A stretch of DNA of 64,000 nt from Strix aluco. Lineage: Eukaryota; Chordata; Aves; Strigiformes; Strigidae. The position numbers were made by a program, and so were the translations under genes. The stretch spans positions 12,074,948 through 12,138,947 of the forward strand of contig NC_133948.1 of NCBI RefSeq assembly GCF_031877795.1, read 5' to 3'. Shown here piece by piece: positions 36,628 to 47,426 of this stretch; within the stretch, counting starts at the first letter, position 1, and each line of letters begins with the position of its first letter. The notes under the pieces were generated by a model. The model made no database searches, was not told the origin of the DNA, and was given only the letters and a program-made list of their open reading frames with translations.

Positions 36628-37210
36628 CTTGGCGGCGAGTCTCGGACCCTGCCGGCAGCACCGGGGGATCGCCCCTCCTCACCCCCGGCCCGGCCCGGCC
36701 CCGACAGCGCGCAGGCGCACAGCGGCCTCTCGCGGGAGACGGCGCCAGCGCTCGCGAGAAGCCGCGGGCGCGCGCCTCAACCACAGGCGGGAAACGGCCG
36801 GCGGCGCCGCAGCGCCCCCTGCGCGGCCGCCGCCGCCCTCGCGCCGCCTCACAGCGGCGGGCCCCGGGGCGAGGCGGGCTGCGGCGCCGGGAGGGGTGTG
36901 CAGGGACCGGCGTGAGCCGGGGGTGCGGGAGAGCCGGTGGGAGGCGCGGGGGCGGGGGGACACGCCCGTGCGAGCGGCAACCAGGGCTGCGGGAGAGCAA
37001 ACGGGCGCGCGGCGGGGCAGGGCCTGGGGGAGCCGGCGGCACGCGCGGCCCCTGAGGGGGTTAAACTGGGCCCGGCGCTCCCGTCTGGGCGGGGATGAGC
37101 CGCTGCCCGGCCCTGCCCGCAGCAGCGCTGCTCGCCGCCGGTGTGCGCGTGCGCGCAGGTGTCGCGCAGCCCCGCCGAACCGGGGGGAGCTGCCACACGG
37201 CTCCCAGGAG
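36200..37210 (-). promoter_or_regulatory. DRG1: CpG island promoter of DRG1
   Basis: This GC/CpG-rich block spans DRG1 exons 1 and 2 and about 0.6 kb upstream. Just upstream of the start are an NRF1-like GCGCGCAGGCGC (36707-36718, about 80 nt from the ATG) and two CTCGCG-type palindromes at 36728-36739 and 36751-36759 (CTCGCGAGA). A further NRF1-like TGCGCGTGCGCGC lies at about 37144-37156. There is no TATA box. Confidence 0.75.
36586..36627 (-). CDS. DRG1: DRG1 coding exon 1
   Basis: It encodes [14 protein letters not shown] (14 codons) and ends in a GTAACG donor in phase 0. The start lies within the CpG island and has a near-ideal Kozak context. The family N-terminus is [14 protein letters not shown], so a single Ser-to-Gly change is seen. 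Confidence 0.93.
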
Positions 37211-40200
37211 AACCTTCCGGACCTTCGGACTTCCCTGTGGAAGCTTTGGGCTCCTCTCAGCTGAGCACAGGCCATACCGCTCTGCCCCAGGGACATCTGT
37301 AACTCTCCATTGAATGCCAGCTAATTAAATAGATAAAGGATATTTTTTTTTAATGGCCCCTTCAAACTTTAGAGAGCCTAGTATCTCTAGCTTTTGACAG
37401 TATCCCAAGAAGCCAAACAGTTGGATTTGGAATGAAAAGTCTTTTTAAAGGAAATACATTTTTTATAAGTTTTCAGGATTTTTAGAGTCCAAGTTTGTTT
37501 CCCTGCCATATTTTGTCTGAATTTGAATCATTTATAGAAACCTTTTTCTCCATACTCAGTTTCCAGGAAGGTTCTTCTGTCTCAACTTATTGCAAAGTTT
37601 ATGACATAAAACTGAACATGTTTTTTAAACAAAAACAGACTCTCCCGGGCCCATACTGTAGAAGTGACACTTGCAGAACCACCTGCCAAGTCTTCAGACA
37701 GGATTTGGAGTATCGTACAATTGTCAAAATGTAACTAACCTTATAACTTTTGGTAATACAACTGTTATGGATCATTAAGTCTTCTTTGACTTACAGTAAA
37801 AAGAAAACAAAAAAGGAGAGCGCTGGTGCAATGGAAACCACACTGCTGTTTGCTATCTCTTTCTGCCACTGCATATCCTTAATCAAAAAAGCAGCCCTTA
37901 ATGTCATAAACTCTTACAGTAGGAACTGTCAATATAAGCTTATACAGAGTTTACTAAAATAGAATCTCAAATAAAATGGGATTATTATTCCTGGTAGTGT
38001 TAGCTCAGCTAAACCTAGAGTAAATATAAATGCAGCTAACCACTGTGTTTTTGTTGACAGTTTTCTAATTATTCCTTACAAACAATCTCCATTTTCAACA
38101 TTGGACATAGCAGATTTGGTCCTGGTACAAATTTTTTCCTACTTACTTCAGATGGAATTGGACTTGGTTATGCCTCAGCTGAATTCAGCCATACAATCAG
38201 TCCACGATTGTGGTCCCTTTTAGTAAAAGGAAAAACGCTGAGAAAAATGCAACTTCTGGATGCTCAGTCAAGAGTTTAAGACCACCTCTATTTTTGCAGT
38301 CGATGGTGGCTAACATCAGAACTGGCTCTAGCAACAGTAACAGTCGTTCTTACAAACTCACCCTAAATCCTATATATAGTGTCTAACTAAAAACTATTTT
38401 TCCAAGTGTGGGCTGAATGAACAGAGATTCAGTAAAATACATGGTGTGAAAATTTAGTTACTGGGTGGTTTTTGTTTTCCTGGTTTAGGTATTCATAGTG
38501 TTCTTAACGCACAACTGCTCAGTATATGCTCTTAAATCCTTTTTTTTCCAGAAAGTTACTCAAGCAAAGGTCCCATAAGGAGTTCAGGCACCTAAAAACT
38601 TTCAGTGTTGAGGATTGTCCTTAATTACCTGAACTGGGTAAGAGTTTAATTAACAAAGATAATTTCTCTGATTTTTTTCTAGTCAAATGAACACTTTCTA
38701 ATTGGTTAGAATATTAAAAGTAGTTCATAACAGATACGCATAGCATATAGCGGTTTATAACAGCACCCTCTTTTAGGCTTTAGAAAGGCTTGTTCGATAG
38801 AGTTTGGTTCCAGGTTGTGAATAGAGTGAAATTATTTTTATTTACTGTGATGACTGTTGTGAATTTTTTAATATAAAGGTGTTTTATGTGATGTGGCACT
38901 TGGAGAACAGGGTGGTTATGACCATGGGAAGTTAGGTGTGACAACTGGGAAAATGACTGAAAGGTGGGTAATTGGGAATGGATAAATGATGCCCTCTGAG
39001 GACAGCAGTCAAAACTAGAAAATGGAGTGCAAATCATAAAAGTTTATTTAAAAAAAAAAGTCAGTCAGAGAAGGGAAAAATCAAGGAAAATATTCACAGA
39101 AAATTGGATATAGTGTCAGAAGAGGAAAAAGCCCCCAATGGAACCTGAGAGAAAATGAAAGGAGATTCAAGAGACTGAGATCTACTCAAAGGTTAATTGA
39201 GCTTTATAGTGGGCGCTGATGGAAGATGGAGCATGTGAATTGCCATTTTTTTATTAAAATATATTTGTATGGTTTTTAAATTGAGAGAATTCAATTTAGG
39301 AAATCTAGATGAAGTGCAAGAGGGGGTGTATTTCCAGAAGTTGTAATTTGCACAACAGTGGCAGAGTCAGTCTCAGGTGGCCAACTGCCTACTGTGTCAG
39401 ACAACACAGGGTAAAGGTTCAGATATGGAGTAAAAAACCCCAAATTATCAAGTAGTCATATGAATTACTAACTGATAAAATGAAAGTATATAACGTAAGT
39501 ACTTTTTGAATAATATTTTTAATAAGGTAAGGAAAGCAATATACTATAGGGTGTTTAGAAAATGCAGGAAGACTGCATCTGAAATAAAGGCTGTCTCATC
39601 AAACAATTAAGAAGCATGACACAGTATGGAATCAGTGATTGGGAAAAAACAGGAATGTTTGTTTCATCAAGCTACAATGACAGGAATGTGACTGAAATGG
39701 CACATACCTCATTAGCAAGATCTGAATGATGGAGGGCTGTAGCAAAAATCAGTTTCAGAAATCCATATTCTACACACTCCAGTCCTGCTGACTCATTGAT
39801 TTTGAGCAAGTCATTTCCTTTACTTGTGCCTCAGTTTTATTTTTGCACAACAGGAATGTGCAGTTGCCGCAGAATGATTGAAACTTTCACGTTTCCATAG
39901 CACTGCCCTGCGATTATAATAACTGTAGATCACTTCAGTAGGAGAGCTGAGCAGTTAATGCATTTAGCGTGTTTTCTGTCAAACTACCAATTTTAAATAA
40001 GCCGCTTAATTATGGGCCAAATTCTGAAATTCTTTCCAAAACAGCTTTTTTTTAGCTTGAGGAAGAGTTTTACTTACATGAGATGCAAACTATGTATGTT
40101 GAGAAGAGGCTTGCAAGTCTTTTGGATAACCATGTAAAATTTACTGTTGTAAAATACATGGTAAAAACTGTGATAAATTGTGTAGTCTATGCTTCATGGA

Positions 40201-43200
40201 AATCACATAAAGACCCTTCTTAAAAATAAGCAGTACATGCTCGCTTAGTTCTTTTTTTATTCCTTTTTTTCTTTTCCTCCTTTTTGTTCGAATGAGTAAC
40301 TCCAATACTTGTGGATATCAAGTCTATTCACAGTGCACCGAGGAGGCTGTTTTAGCTGAAGAGCCACTGTAGTAGTACAGCACTTTTGGTTTTGGTAATT
40401 CACCTTATGACAGAAGCTGTCGAATATACTGGCAAACAGCTGCGCTAATGCTACATGTGTGTTTGTGGACTTACTAGGGACTACATTTCTAGCTTAGTGG
40501 TGGGGATTTCTGCAGGATTTAAAAAACTGGGAGGGAGGTGACAGGGAGGAAATTAAATCATGATTGCAGGTGAAACAAGGCTCTTGAAATTTCATATCCT
40601 CTCGGAAATTATCACCAGCCCAGTGAAAAACAATCTGTATCAAATCATAACCTCGACCTGAGTACTTACGGTTTTAAGAATTATGAGTATGAGACTGTAA
40701 CCAGGGGTTTTCCCTCATGAAAAAAGGGTAACTGCAAGTTGAGGCATATAGAGAATCTGTTAATTTTAAGGTGATTTTTCTGTCTTTTTTTTCTTTTGCA
40801 GTTTTTACAATTTTGCAAATTTACATTCCCCCCCTTCATTAATTGTACTTTGATTGGAGAATGGGCTGCTAATTAACCCTATTACTGTACTTCAGTGAAG
40901 AACTGCTCATGCTGAAGAGGAGACAAACCCTTTTAAGGTGGTTATAATGAGCTAAGGGCCAGCCTCATACCCGTTTGGAGGAAAGAGATTTCCAAGAACC
41001 TGCTATCAAAAGGTAAGATTTTTGACATCTGTAGTACTGAGTCTTCAGTGAAACCATAATACTGATTGCCTGAGGTGAAGTGACTCAGGAAGTTGATGCA
41101 ATTCACATCTTAATTGATTCTTGAGGCAATAGGCAGAAAGTTGTGTATCTTTTGAATGTTGTAAGAAATACAGATGAATCCATTCTTAGTTGTCTTCCTG
41201 GATTAACTTCTTTTTATGCTGGTTTACTTGGTATTTATGGCAAAGTTGTGCTTCTCAGGACAGCGTGGTAGTTTAGCTAAATACCAAACACTTGCTACTT
41301 GCTTTGCGTATTTAGGATTGTATTGTAATGTATGTTTTACATCAGAAAGTTGTCTGTCAAGTTTGCTTAGCTAGGCATTGATGCCTAATTCATGGGGAGT
41401 CGATTAGATGGTATCCTAGGTTGTGTTCCCATTTTGACCAGATCCTTAATGTAGCAATCTTGTTTTGAATGGCTCAGGTTGCTTTGGTTCCAGGCAGTCT
41501 AGAATAAGTTAAACTGGTCAGAGTGAAGAAATGAAGGGAACAAAAGGGAGATTAAGTATCAAAGGTTGGCTTCAGAAACTGTGTTAAATTAGTTTAACAA
41601 CAGAAAGTTCTGTAGTTTAGCATCAGCTCCCCAGACTTTGTCATGGACTGCCGTGCAACGCATGGGCTACACCGCACAGGAGTGCAGTGAGGAGAGTATG
41701 AAAAAGAAAAGCAAACGGTTCAGTTTTCCCTCTTAAAAATAACTCTGCATGCTTCTCACAGCATCGTATGCCTCCCCATGAGCAATTGCTGTCGTTTTTG
41801 TGAGAATGCGAGGTATTTTTAAAGAGAGTTTTTCGTCTGCTTGTAGGGGAGAAAGCTGACAAATCACTAACCCACGTCTGGATTATGGAGGAAACTGTGC
41901 TGTCTCCAAGTCTGAGAATCCCTGCTGCTAGGGTTAGCATTCTCATGGGATGATTCCCAATAAAAAATCGAGCAAGCTTTTAAAAACTAAATTTAAGTAA
42001 TAATCAACCTAACAAGTAATGAATGCTGAATTAATTGCTTGTTAGATCAGTCGCAGTTAATTAAAATTCCAGTGAAAGCTCAGAAAACCTGACAGCTACT
42101 CACTGAAATGGCAAGTGTGCCATGAAATGCGCAATGTTATGTATTGCTGTGGAACACACAGAAAAAGGAAATGGTTCATATGACTGAATTAGCTGGCACA
42201 AGTTCTATGCAGAAGTGTCTCTGCTAATGTTATAATCCATGTGAAATAGTGACTAACCTCCTTAAAGAGTGTAATAACAGACTATTCTGAAAAATTTCAG
42301 TAGCCTCAAGACCTACACAGATTCATGAGTTGAGAATGTTGAACAAATAGGTATGACTCAAGTCTAATTAACATATACCCAAATATGTTGGAATAGATTT
42401 GACTGTAACAGTCTTTTGTTACCTCCTGTATTTAAGACCAGTTTAAGGTCTGCACTTCTGAGTAAGGCCAGTAGCAATTGATCTGCAGTGAAGTGAGCAA
42501 TGTACATGTACAGTCCCAAATGGTACACACATGTTCAGAGCAAAAGAGGATTTTTAATACTATTGAAATACCAATCAAAGTGCTTCAGCAGACACCAGAC
42601 AGCTGCAAAACATTTAGGGACAGCTCAGGAATTCCCATGAGCAGAAGTGAGACAGGAAATAGTGAGAAGCTGAATAAAGTAGCTGAGGAAAATGCCTTTA
42701 TTTAAGAGAGATGAATTCAGAAGTTCAGCAGATCCTGCTGCAGAATATGTCAGAGAAAATAGATTAGGAAATACGTGAAAAGGGGAGGAAATTCTGTATA
42801 CTGAAAACGTAGATTTTTAAATGCAAATTTAAAATCCTTTCATATAATCTGGAGCTTTGTCTTCAAGACAGTGAGTGATGATAAATGAGTTCCCAGGTAA
42901 TCATACCTGTACACTTACATAGATGAGTATTGGGAAATGACATCTGATCATCACATTAAATTTAGGGAACTTCATCTTCCAAGTCTGTTTGCACCGATGA
43001 GCCAAATTTTGTCTTGGTGTGGCACAAACTGCTTATTTGCAAATAGAATAAATTTGGCTACATTGCCACAAACGTGAGTTGAATGACTACTTTGATAGTC
43101 TCATATTCTGAGACAGGGTGAATTTAAGACCAGAAAAAGTTAGGAGAAGTGGTCCCTTAAGTGTGGCGGTGAAGCCATAAGGTGGGGGAGTCCAGTACAA

Positions 43201-44580
43201 CACGAGTGGAAGTACTAACATGAGATGCAGCGGTTACCACGTCAGAGTGCTGAGGAGCTGAGGTGAATGGCTGTGTTGGTCAGTCTCCTTGCAATTTCCT
43301 TGGGAGTGCAAGGTGCTGGCGATCATCTTTAATGAGCATCCAGCAGCTCCTCGGAGTATGAGCTCCAAGCATGCTGATCTGGCGTCCTCAGGGCAAGCGT
43401 GCATGGGTCATTTGCCGAGAAACAGCCATGCTTTTGGGGTGAATACTTAGCTTTTACCTAAAGAAGCAGGCAGGGTGTGTTGGATGGTGCCTTTTAAACA
43501 GGAGGGCTGGAAGCTGAAACCAGAACATTCCATGGCAACTGGAGAAAGTTCTGAGGAAAGTGCAGTGAGAGCGGCAGGACCCCCCCTCCCCCTGCCTGGA
43601 GGAGAGACAAAGAACAGGCAAGGAGGGAACTGAAATAGGAAGCAGGAACCATGTCAGGAGGCTGGGGACGAAAAGAAAGCAAATTAATAAACCACTGGAG
43701 GGAAAAGTGCAGAACTGACCAAAGCCACTAGGAAAGATAAGCAAATCCCAGATTCTTTAACTGCTCTGCGTGTGTGCATGCAGCCGGGCTAGCGTGTTTA
43801 AATGTAATCATTCTCCTCGCTGCAGCAAGTACAACTCCCGTGTCTGTGGCACACAGACAGACTTACAGAATGTGAGCACTCTGTTATCTGTATAGTACTG
43901 TGCATTTGAGCTGGGTTCATCAGCATTGCTACCGCTCAAACAACCTCAAATTTCTAAAAATATATGTTCGTATCAGGATGTGTGTGTACACGATGCGGTA
44001 ATAAAAAGCTACTGGTAATGTTTTGCCTGCGGTGTAGACAAACAGTTCCTACCAAAAGCAGGAGAAATCCAGCATACGGGCTGAGGGCACTGCGTGGCCT
44101 TAAGTGTTAATGTAATATTGCATTTTGGAAGTTGGAAGCTTGGTGTGCTCATTTGCACATCAGTACCCAGAATGCTTTTTCAGTTCCACCACTATTTAAT
44201 TCAAGTGCTGGGTTCGAGCTCTTGGAAGGCTCTGTAGTTTGTGATGCCCTCGCATGCGCTCAGTTCAGTATTTTCCACAGAATAGTTTCAGTGACGATAC
44301 TGGACCGTGAATAGGTCATCCAAGGATTCTTAACTGGGCTTGATGTTACAAATGCAAAAAAGTACCCTTGAACACTTTAAAAAGTGTTGTCTTTAACAAA
44401 ACAAAGAACTCTGTTTTGAGAGCGTGTATTGGGGAGCGAGGGGGGGGATATTTCTTCAAAAGTAGAGAAAATTTCTGCCCTGAGACAGACAAGAGATTTC
44501 AGCAGAAAATGAGTAATGATGCTCATGTTGAAATAGAAGCTCTTCGTAGGGAGACCTCGAGCACACAGGGCAGATTCAGC
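37211..44580. other. Intergenic region DRG1 / PATZ1
   Basis: The two promoters point away from each other and are about 7.4 kb apart. No conserved coding sequence was recognised. Short open frames (for example 41641-41946 minus, 42478-42705 plus, 43454-43744 minus) resemble no family I know. Candidate regulatory patches are 40800-40930 (TTTGCAAAT, CTTTGATTGG, TTAATTAACC-like sequence) and 42001-42070 (several TAAT cores). No CR1 or other interspersed repeat was recognised. Confidence 0.5.
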
Positions 44581-45065
44581 ACTAGGACAGTCCAAGCAAC
44601 CCCGCCGGTGCGTGACGGCAGCGCCTTTCGAGGTGTCGCCGAGGCCCCGGGAGCCCGCGGGGTACCGGCAGCCGTGGGAAGCCCCGGGCAGCGCGAGGCT
44701 CAGCGGGGCACCAGAGTTTTCCCCCAACATGGAGGCGGGCGCCGGGGGTTGTGGCACCGCCCGTGCCTCCCGCAGCCCCCGGCCCGCGGGGGCCGTTTCT
44801 CCCGCCCGCTCCCGAGGGGAGGGCATTTTTGCACTGGAAGAATTCCCGCTGTACCCCTTCCCTCCCCCACAATGCCGGCGCCTCGCTCTTTCAGTCAGGC
44901 TGAGAGTTGATCCTAGTCCGGGGAGGAGGGGGGGTGTGAGAAATGCAATGAAAGACCGGGGGGAGGCCGCTCGGCTCTGCAAGCCCCTGGCCCCTCTGGG
45001 CTCGGCGCTCCTCAGGCGAGGCGAGGAGGTGGGGGCCGCTCTGCGCCTCTGCAGCTCCGGGAGGG

Positions 45066-45396
45066 TTTGCATTGGACGATTCGTGCCTGGGGAGGGGAGG
45101 GGGGGGAGGTTGCCTGCAGCCCCCCCACCCCCCGCCGGCCCCTCCTCCTCTCCCCGGCGGGAGGGGGGCCTGGGGGGCGAGCTGCAGCCCGGATATTTGG
45201 GGGAGGGGGCGAGCGCAGCCCCGCCGCCCCCGTGTGCCGCGGGCGGGGGCCTCGTTGCCGGCTCGGCATTGGCGGATCGGTGCTGGGGAAGGGGGAGACT
45301 GCAGCCCCCAGCCCCCGCGGGCGGGCGGGGTGGGGGCCGGCCTGCTGGCTCTGGCTGCTCTTGCATTGGCGGATGCGGGGAGGGAGGGGGGCAGGA
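45066..45396 (+). repeat. Three imperfect copies of a CCAAT/G-rich module
   Basis: Copies start at 45069, 45266 and 45363. Each opens with GCATTGG followed by a CGAT or GGAT core and a G-run. The first two continue with GTGC, TGGGGA, a long G-run and CTGCAGCCCCC. Spacing is about 197 and 97 bp. ATTGG is an NF-Y (CCAAT) site in reverse. Confidence 0.6.
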
Positions 45397-45918
45397 AGCG
45401 GGGGGGCAGGGGGGGAGCCCGAGTGGCTGGAGGGGGGGTCTCTATGAATAGGGTGGGGGTCTTCTCGGCCGAAGAAGAGAGGAAAGTTTGCGGCGCCGGC
45501 GGTGCGGGTGCAGCGAAGCGGGCGGGGCCCGGACCGGAGCCGGCGGCGGCGGCGCTTGGTCGGGGAGCAGCAGCCGGGGGGCCCCCGCTGGATTTTTGTA
45601 GGGGGGGTGGTATCGCCCCCTCCTTCTCCTCCCCCCAGGGGTGAAAGTGCAAGAGGAAGTGCAGCCGCTGCCATCTTTCCTCCGCTCCAAACACACAGGG
45701 ACGGACGGAGCCGGCAGCCCGGAGCCGCAGCCGCCGGAGCCCCCCTCCCTCCCGGCTCGCTGCAGCCGCGCCGCGCACAGCCCCTTCCCGCGGCGGCCTC
45801 GGCGGCCGCAGCGCCTCGTGGCGGCCGGGCCCGGGCGGAGCTCGCGCGCCCGGCGGCCGCGGCGGCCCCGCGCGGCGCGCGCCCCTCCGCCGCCCGAGCC
45901 TTTTGTCTCGCCCCCCCC

Positions 45919-45955
45919 CTCCTTCTCCTCCTCCTCCTCCTCCTCCTCCTCCTCC
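45919..45955 (+). repeat. (CCT)n microsatellite
   Basis: A near-pure CCT/TCC trinucleotide tract directly after a C-run. It is reverse-complementary to the GGA tract about 70 bp downstream and probably lies in the PATZ1 5'UTR. Confidence 0.85.
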
Positions 45956-46021
45956 CTCCTGCCATCCCCTCGCGCTGTGCAGGGAGCGCAGCGCGCACCG
46001 CCGCCGGCCCGGCCAGGGGCG

Positions 46022-46075
46022 GGGAGGAGGAGGAGGAGGAGGAGAAGGAGGAGGAGGAGGAGGAGGAGGAGGAGG
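46022..46075 (+). repeat. (GGA)n microsatellite
   Basis: GGA/GAG trinucleotide tract of about 54 bp with one AAG interruption, ending about 68 bp before the PATZ1 ATG. It can pair with the CCT tract upstream or form G-tetrads. Confidence 0.85.
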
Positions 46076-46143
46076 CGGCGCGCGCCGCCGGGCGGCCTGA
46101 GAGCGCGCGCCCCCTGCGGGCGCCAGCGGGGCGGCGCAGCCCC

Positions 46144-47426
46144 ATGGAGCGGGTGAGCGAGGCCGCCGCCTGCGGCCCCTCGTCGGGCTGCTACACGTAC
46201 CAGGTGAGCCGGCACAGCGCCGACATGCTGCACAGCCTCAACCAGCAGCGCAAGAACGGCGGCCGCTTCTGCGACGTGCTCCTGCGCGTGGGCGACGAGA
46301 GCTTCCCGGCGCACCGGGCGGTGCTGGCCGCTTGCAGCGAGTACTTCGAGTCGGTGTTCAGCGCGCAGCTGGGCGACGGGGCAGGTGGCGGCGCGGAGGG
46401 GGGCGCGGCGGAGGCGGCGGCGGCGGCCGGCGGGGCCCCCGCGGCGGCCGGCGGGGCCCCCGGGGGCGGGCGGGAGCTGGAGATGCACACCATCAGCTCC
46501 AAGGTGTTCGGAGACATCCTGGACTTCGCCTACACGTCGCGCATCGTGGTGCGGCTGGAGAGCTTCCCGGAGCTCATGACGGCCGCCAAGTTCCTGCTGA
46601 TGCGCTCCGTGATCGACATCTGCCAGGAGGTCATCAAGCAGTCCAACGTGCAGATCCTCGTGCCCCCCGCACGCCCCGACATCATGCTCTTCCGTCCGGG
46701 GGCTGCCGACCTCGGCTTCCCTCTTGACATGACCAACGGTGCCGCTTTGGCACCCAATGGCAACGGCATCGCTGGCATGCCTGAAGACGAGGCCACGCGG
46801 GCTGCGCTCACTGCCGCGCAGTCCTCCCTACCTGTGCTGCAGGGCGTGGACCGCCTGCCCATGGTGGCAGGACCTCTGTCCCCACCGCTGCTCGCCTCGC
46901 CCTTCCAGAACGTTGCTGCTAGTGCCCCCACTTTAAGCACCAAGCGGGGCCGAGGGCGTCCCCGCAAAGCCAATCTCTTGGACTCCATGATGTTTGGTAC
47001 CCCAGGAGGCCTGCGGGAGGCCGGTATCCTGCCTTGCGGCCTCTGTGGGAAAGTGTTTACGGATGCTAATCGTCTTCGTCAGCATGAGGCTCAACACGGG
47101 GTGACAAGCTTGCAGCTGGGCTACATAGACATCCCACCCCCAAGACTGGGTGAAAACGGTGTCCCCGGTCAGGATGACCCCGATGCACCCCGAAAAAGAA
47201 GCAGGACGAGGAAACAGGTGGCCTGTGAGATCTGTGGCAAGATTTTTCGGGACGTGTACCACCTGAATCGGCACAAGCTGTCACACTCTGGCGAGAAGCC
47301 TTACTCTTGTCCGGTGTGTGGCTTACGGTTCAAGCGGAAAGACAGGATGTCCTATCACGTTCGATCTCACGATGGCTCTGTGGGAAAGCCCTACATCTGC
47401 CAGAGCTGTGGAAAAGGCTTTTCCAG
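46144..47426 (+). CDS. PATZ1: PATZ1 coding exon 1 (BTB, AT-hook, fingers 1-3)
   Basis: It encodes residues 1-427 and the first two bases of 428. BTB signature residues are seen in GRFCDVLLRVGDESFPAHRAVLAA and, after the Ala/Gly insert, in LEMHTISSKVFGDILDFAYT. The AT-hook, three complete fingers, a basic linker (PRKRSRTRKQ) and the start of finger 4 (CQSCGKGFSR) follow. GC content falls toward the 3' end. The donor is AG|GTAAGA. Confidence 0.95.

Larger units (their letters stand above)
44590..46980 (+). promoter_or_regulatory. PATZ1: PATZ1 CpG island, promoter and 5'UTR
   Basis: This very long CpG island runs into coding exon 1. It is dominated by G-runs on the plus strand, giving many potential G-quadruplexes and MAZ-type GGGGAGGGG sites (for example 45089-45115). 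It has three inverted CCAAT boxes (ATTGG) in a repeated module and, just before the start codon, complementary CCT and GGA tracts. There is no TATA box. The TSS is not determinable by eye but is probably between about 45450 and 45900. Confidence 0.7.

Noticed and set aside
36353-37296. 303-codon plus-strand and 205-codon minus-strand open frames over the DRG1 promoter
   Set aside because: They are low-complexity Arg/Pro/Ala translations that overlap DRG1 exons antisense. They have no conserved domain and no splice logic.
44377-46488. Large antisense open frames opposite the PATZ1 promoter and exon 1
   Set aside because: The translations are Pro/Arg/Ala-rich, and one runs through the complement of the GGA tract and BTB coding region. 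They are shadows of GC-rich and coding sequence.
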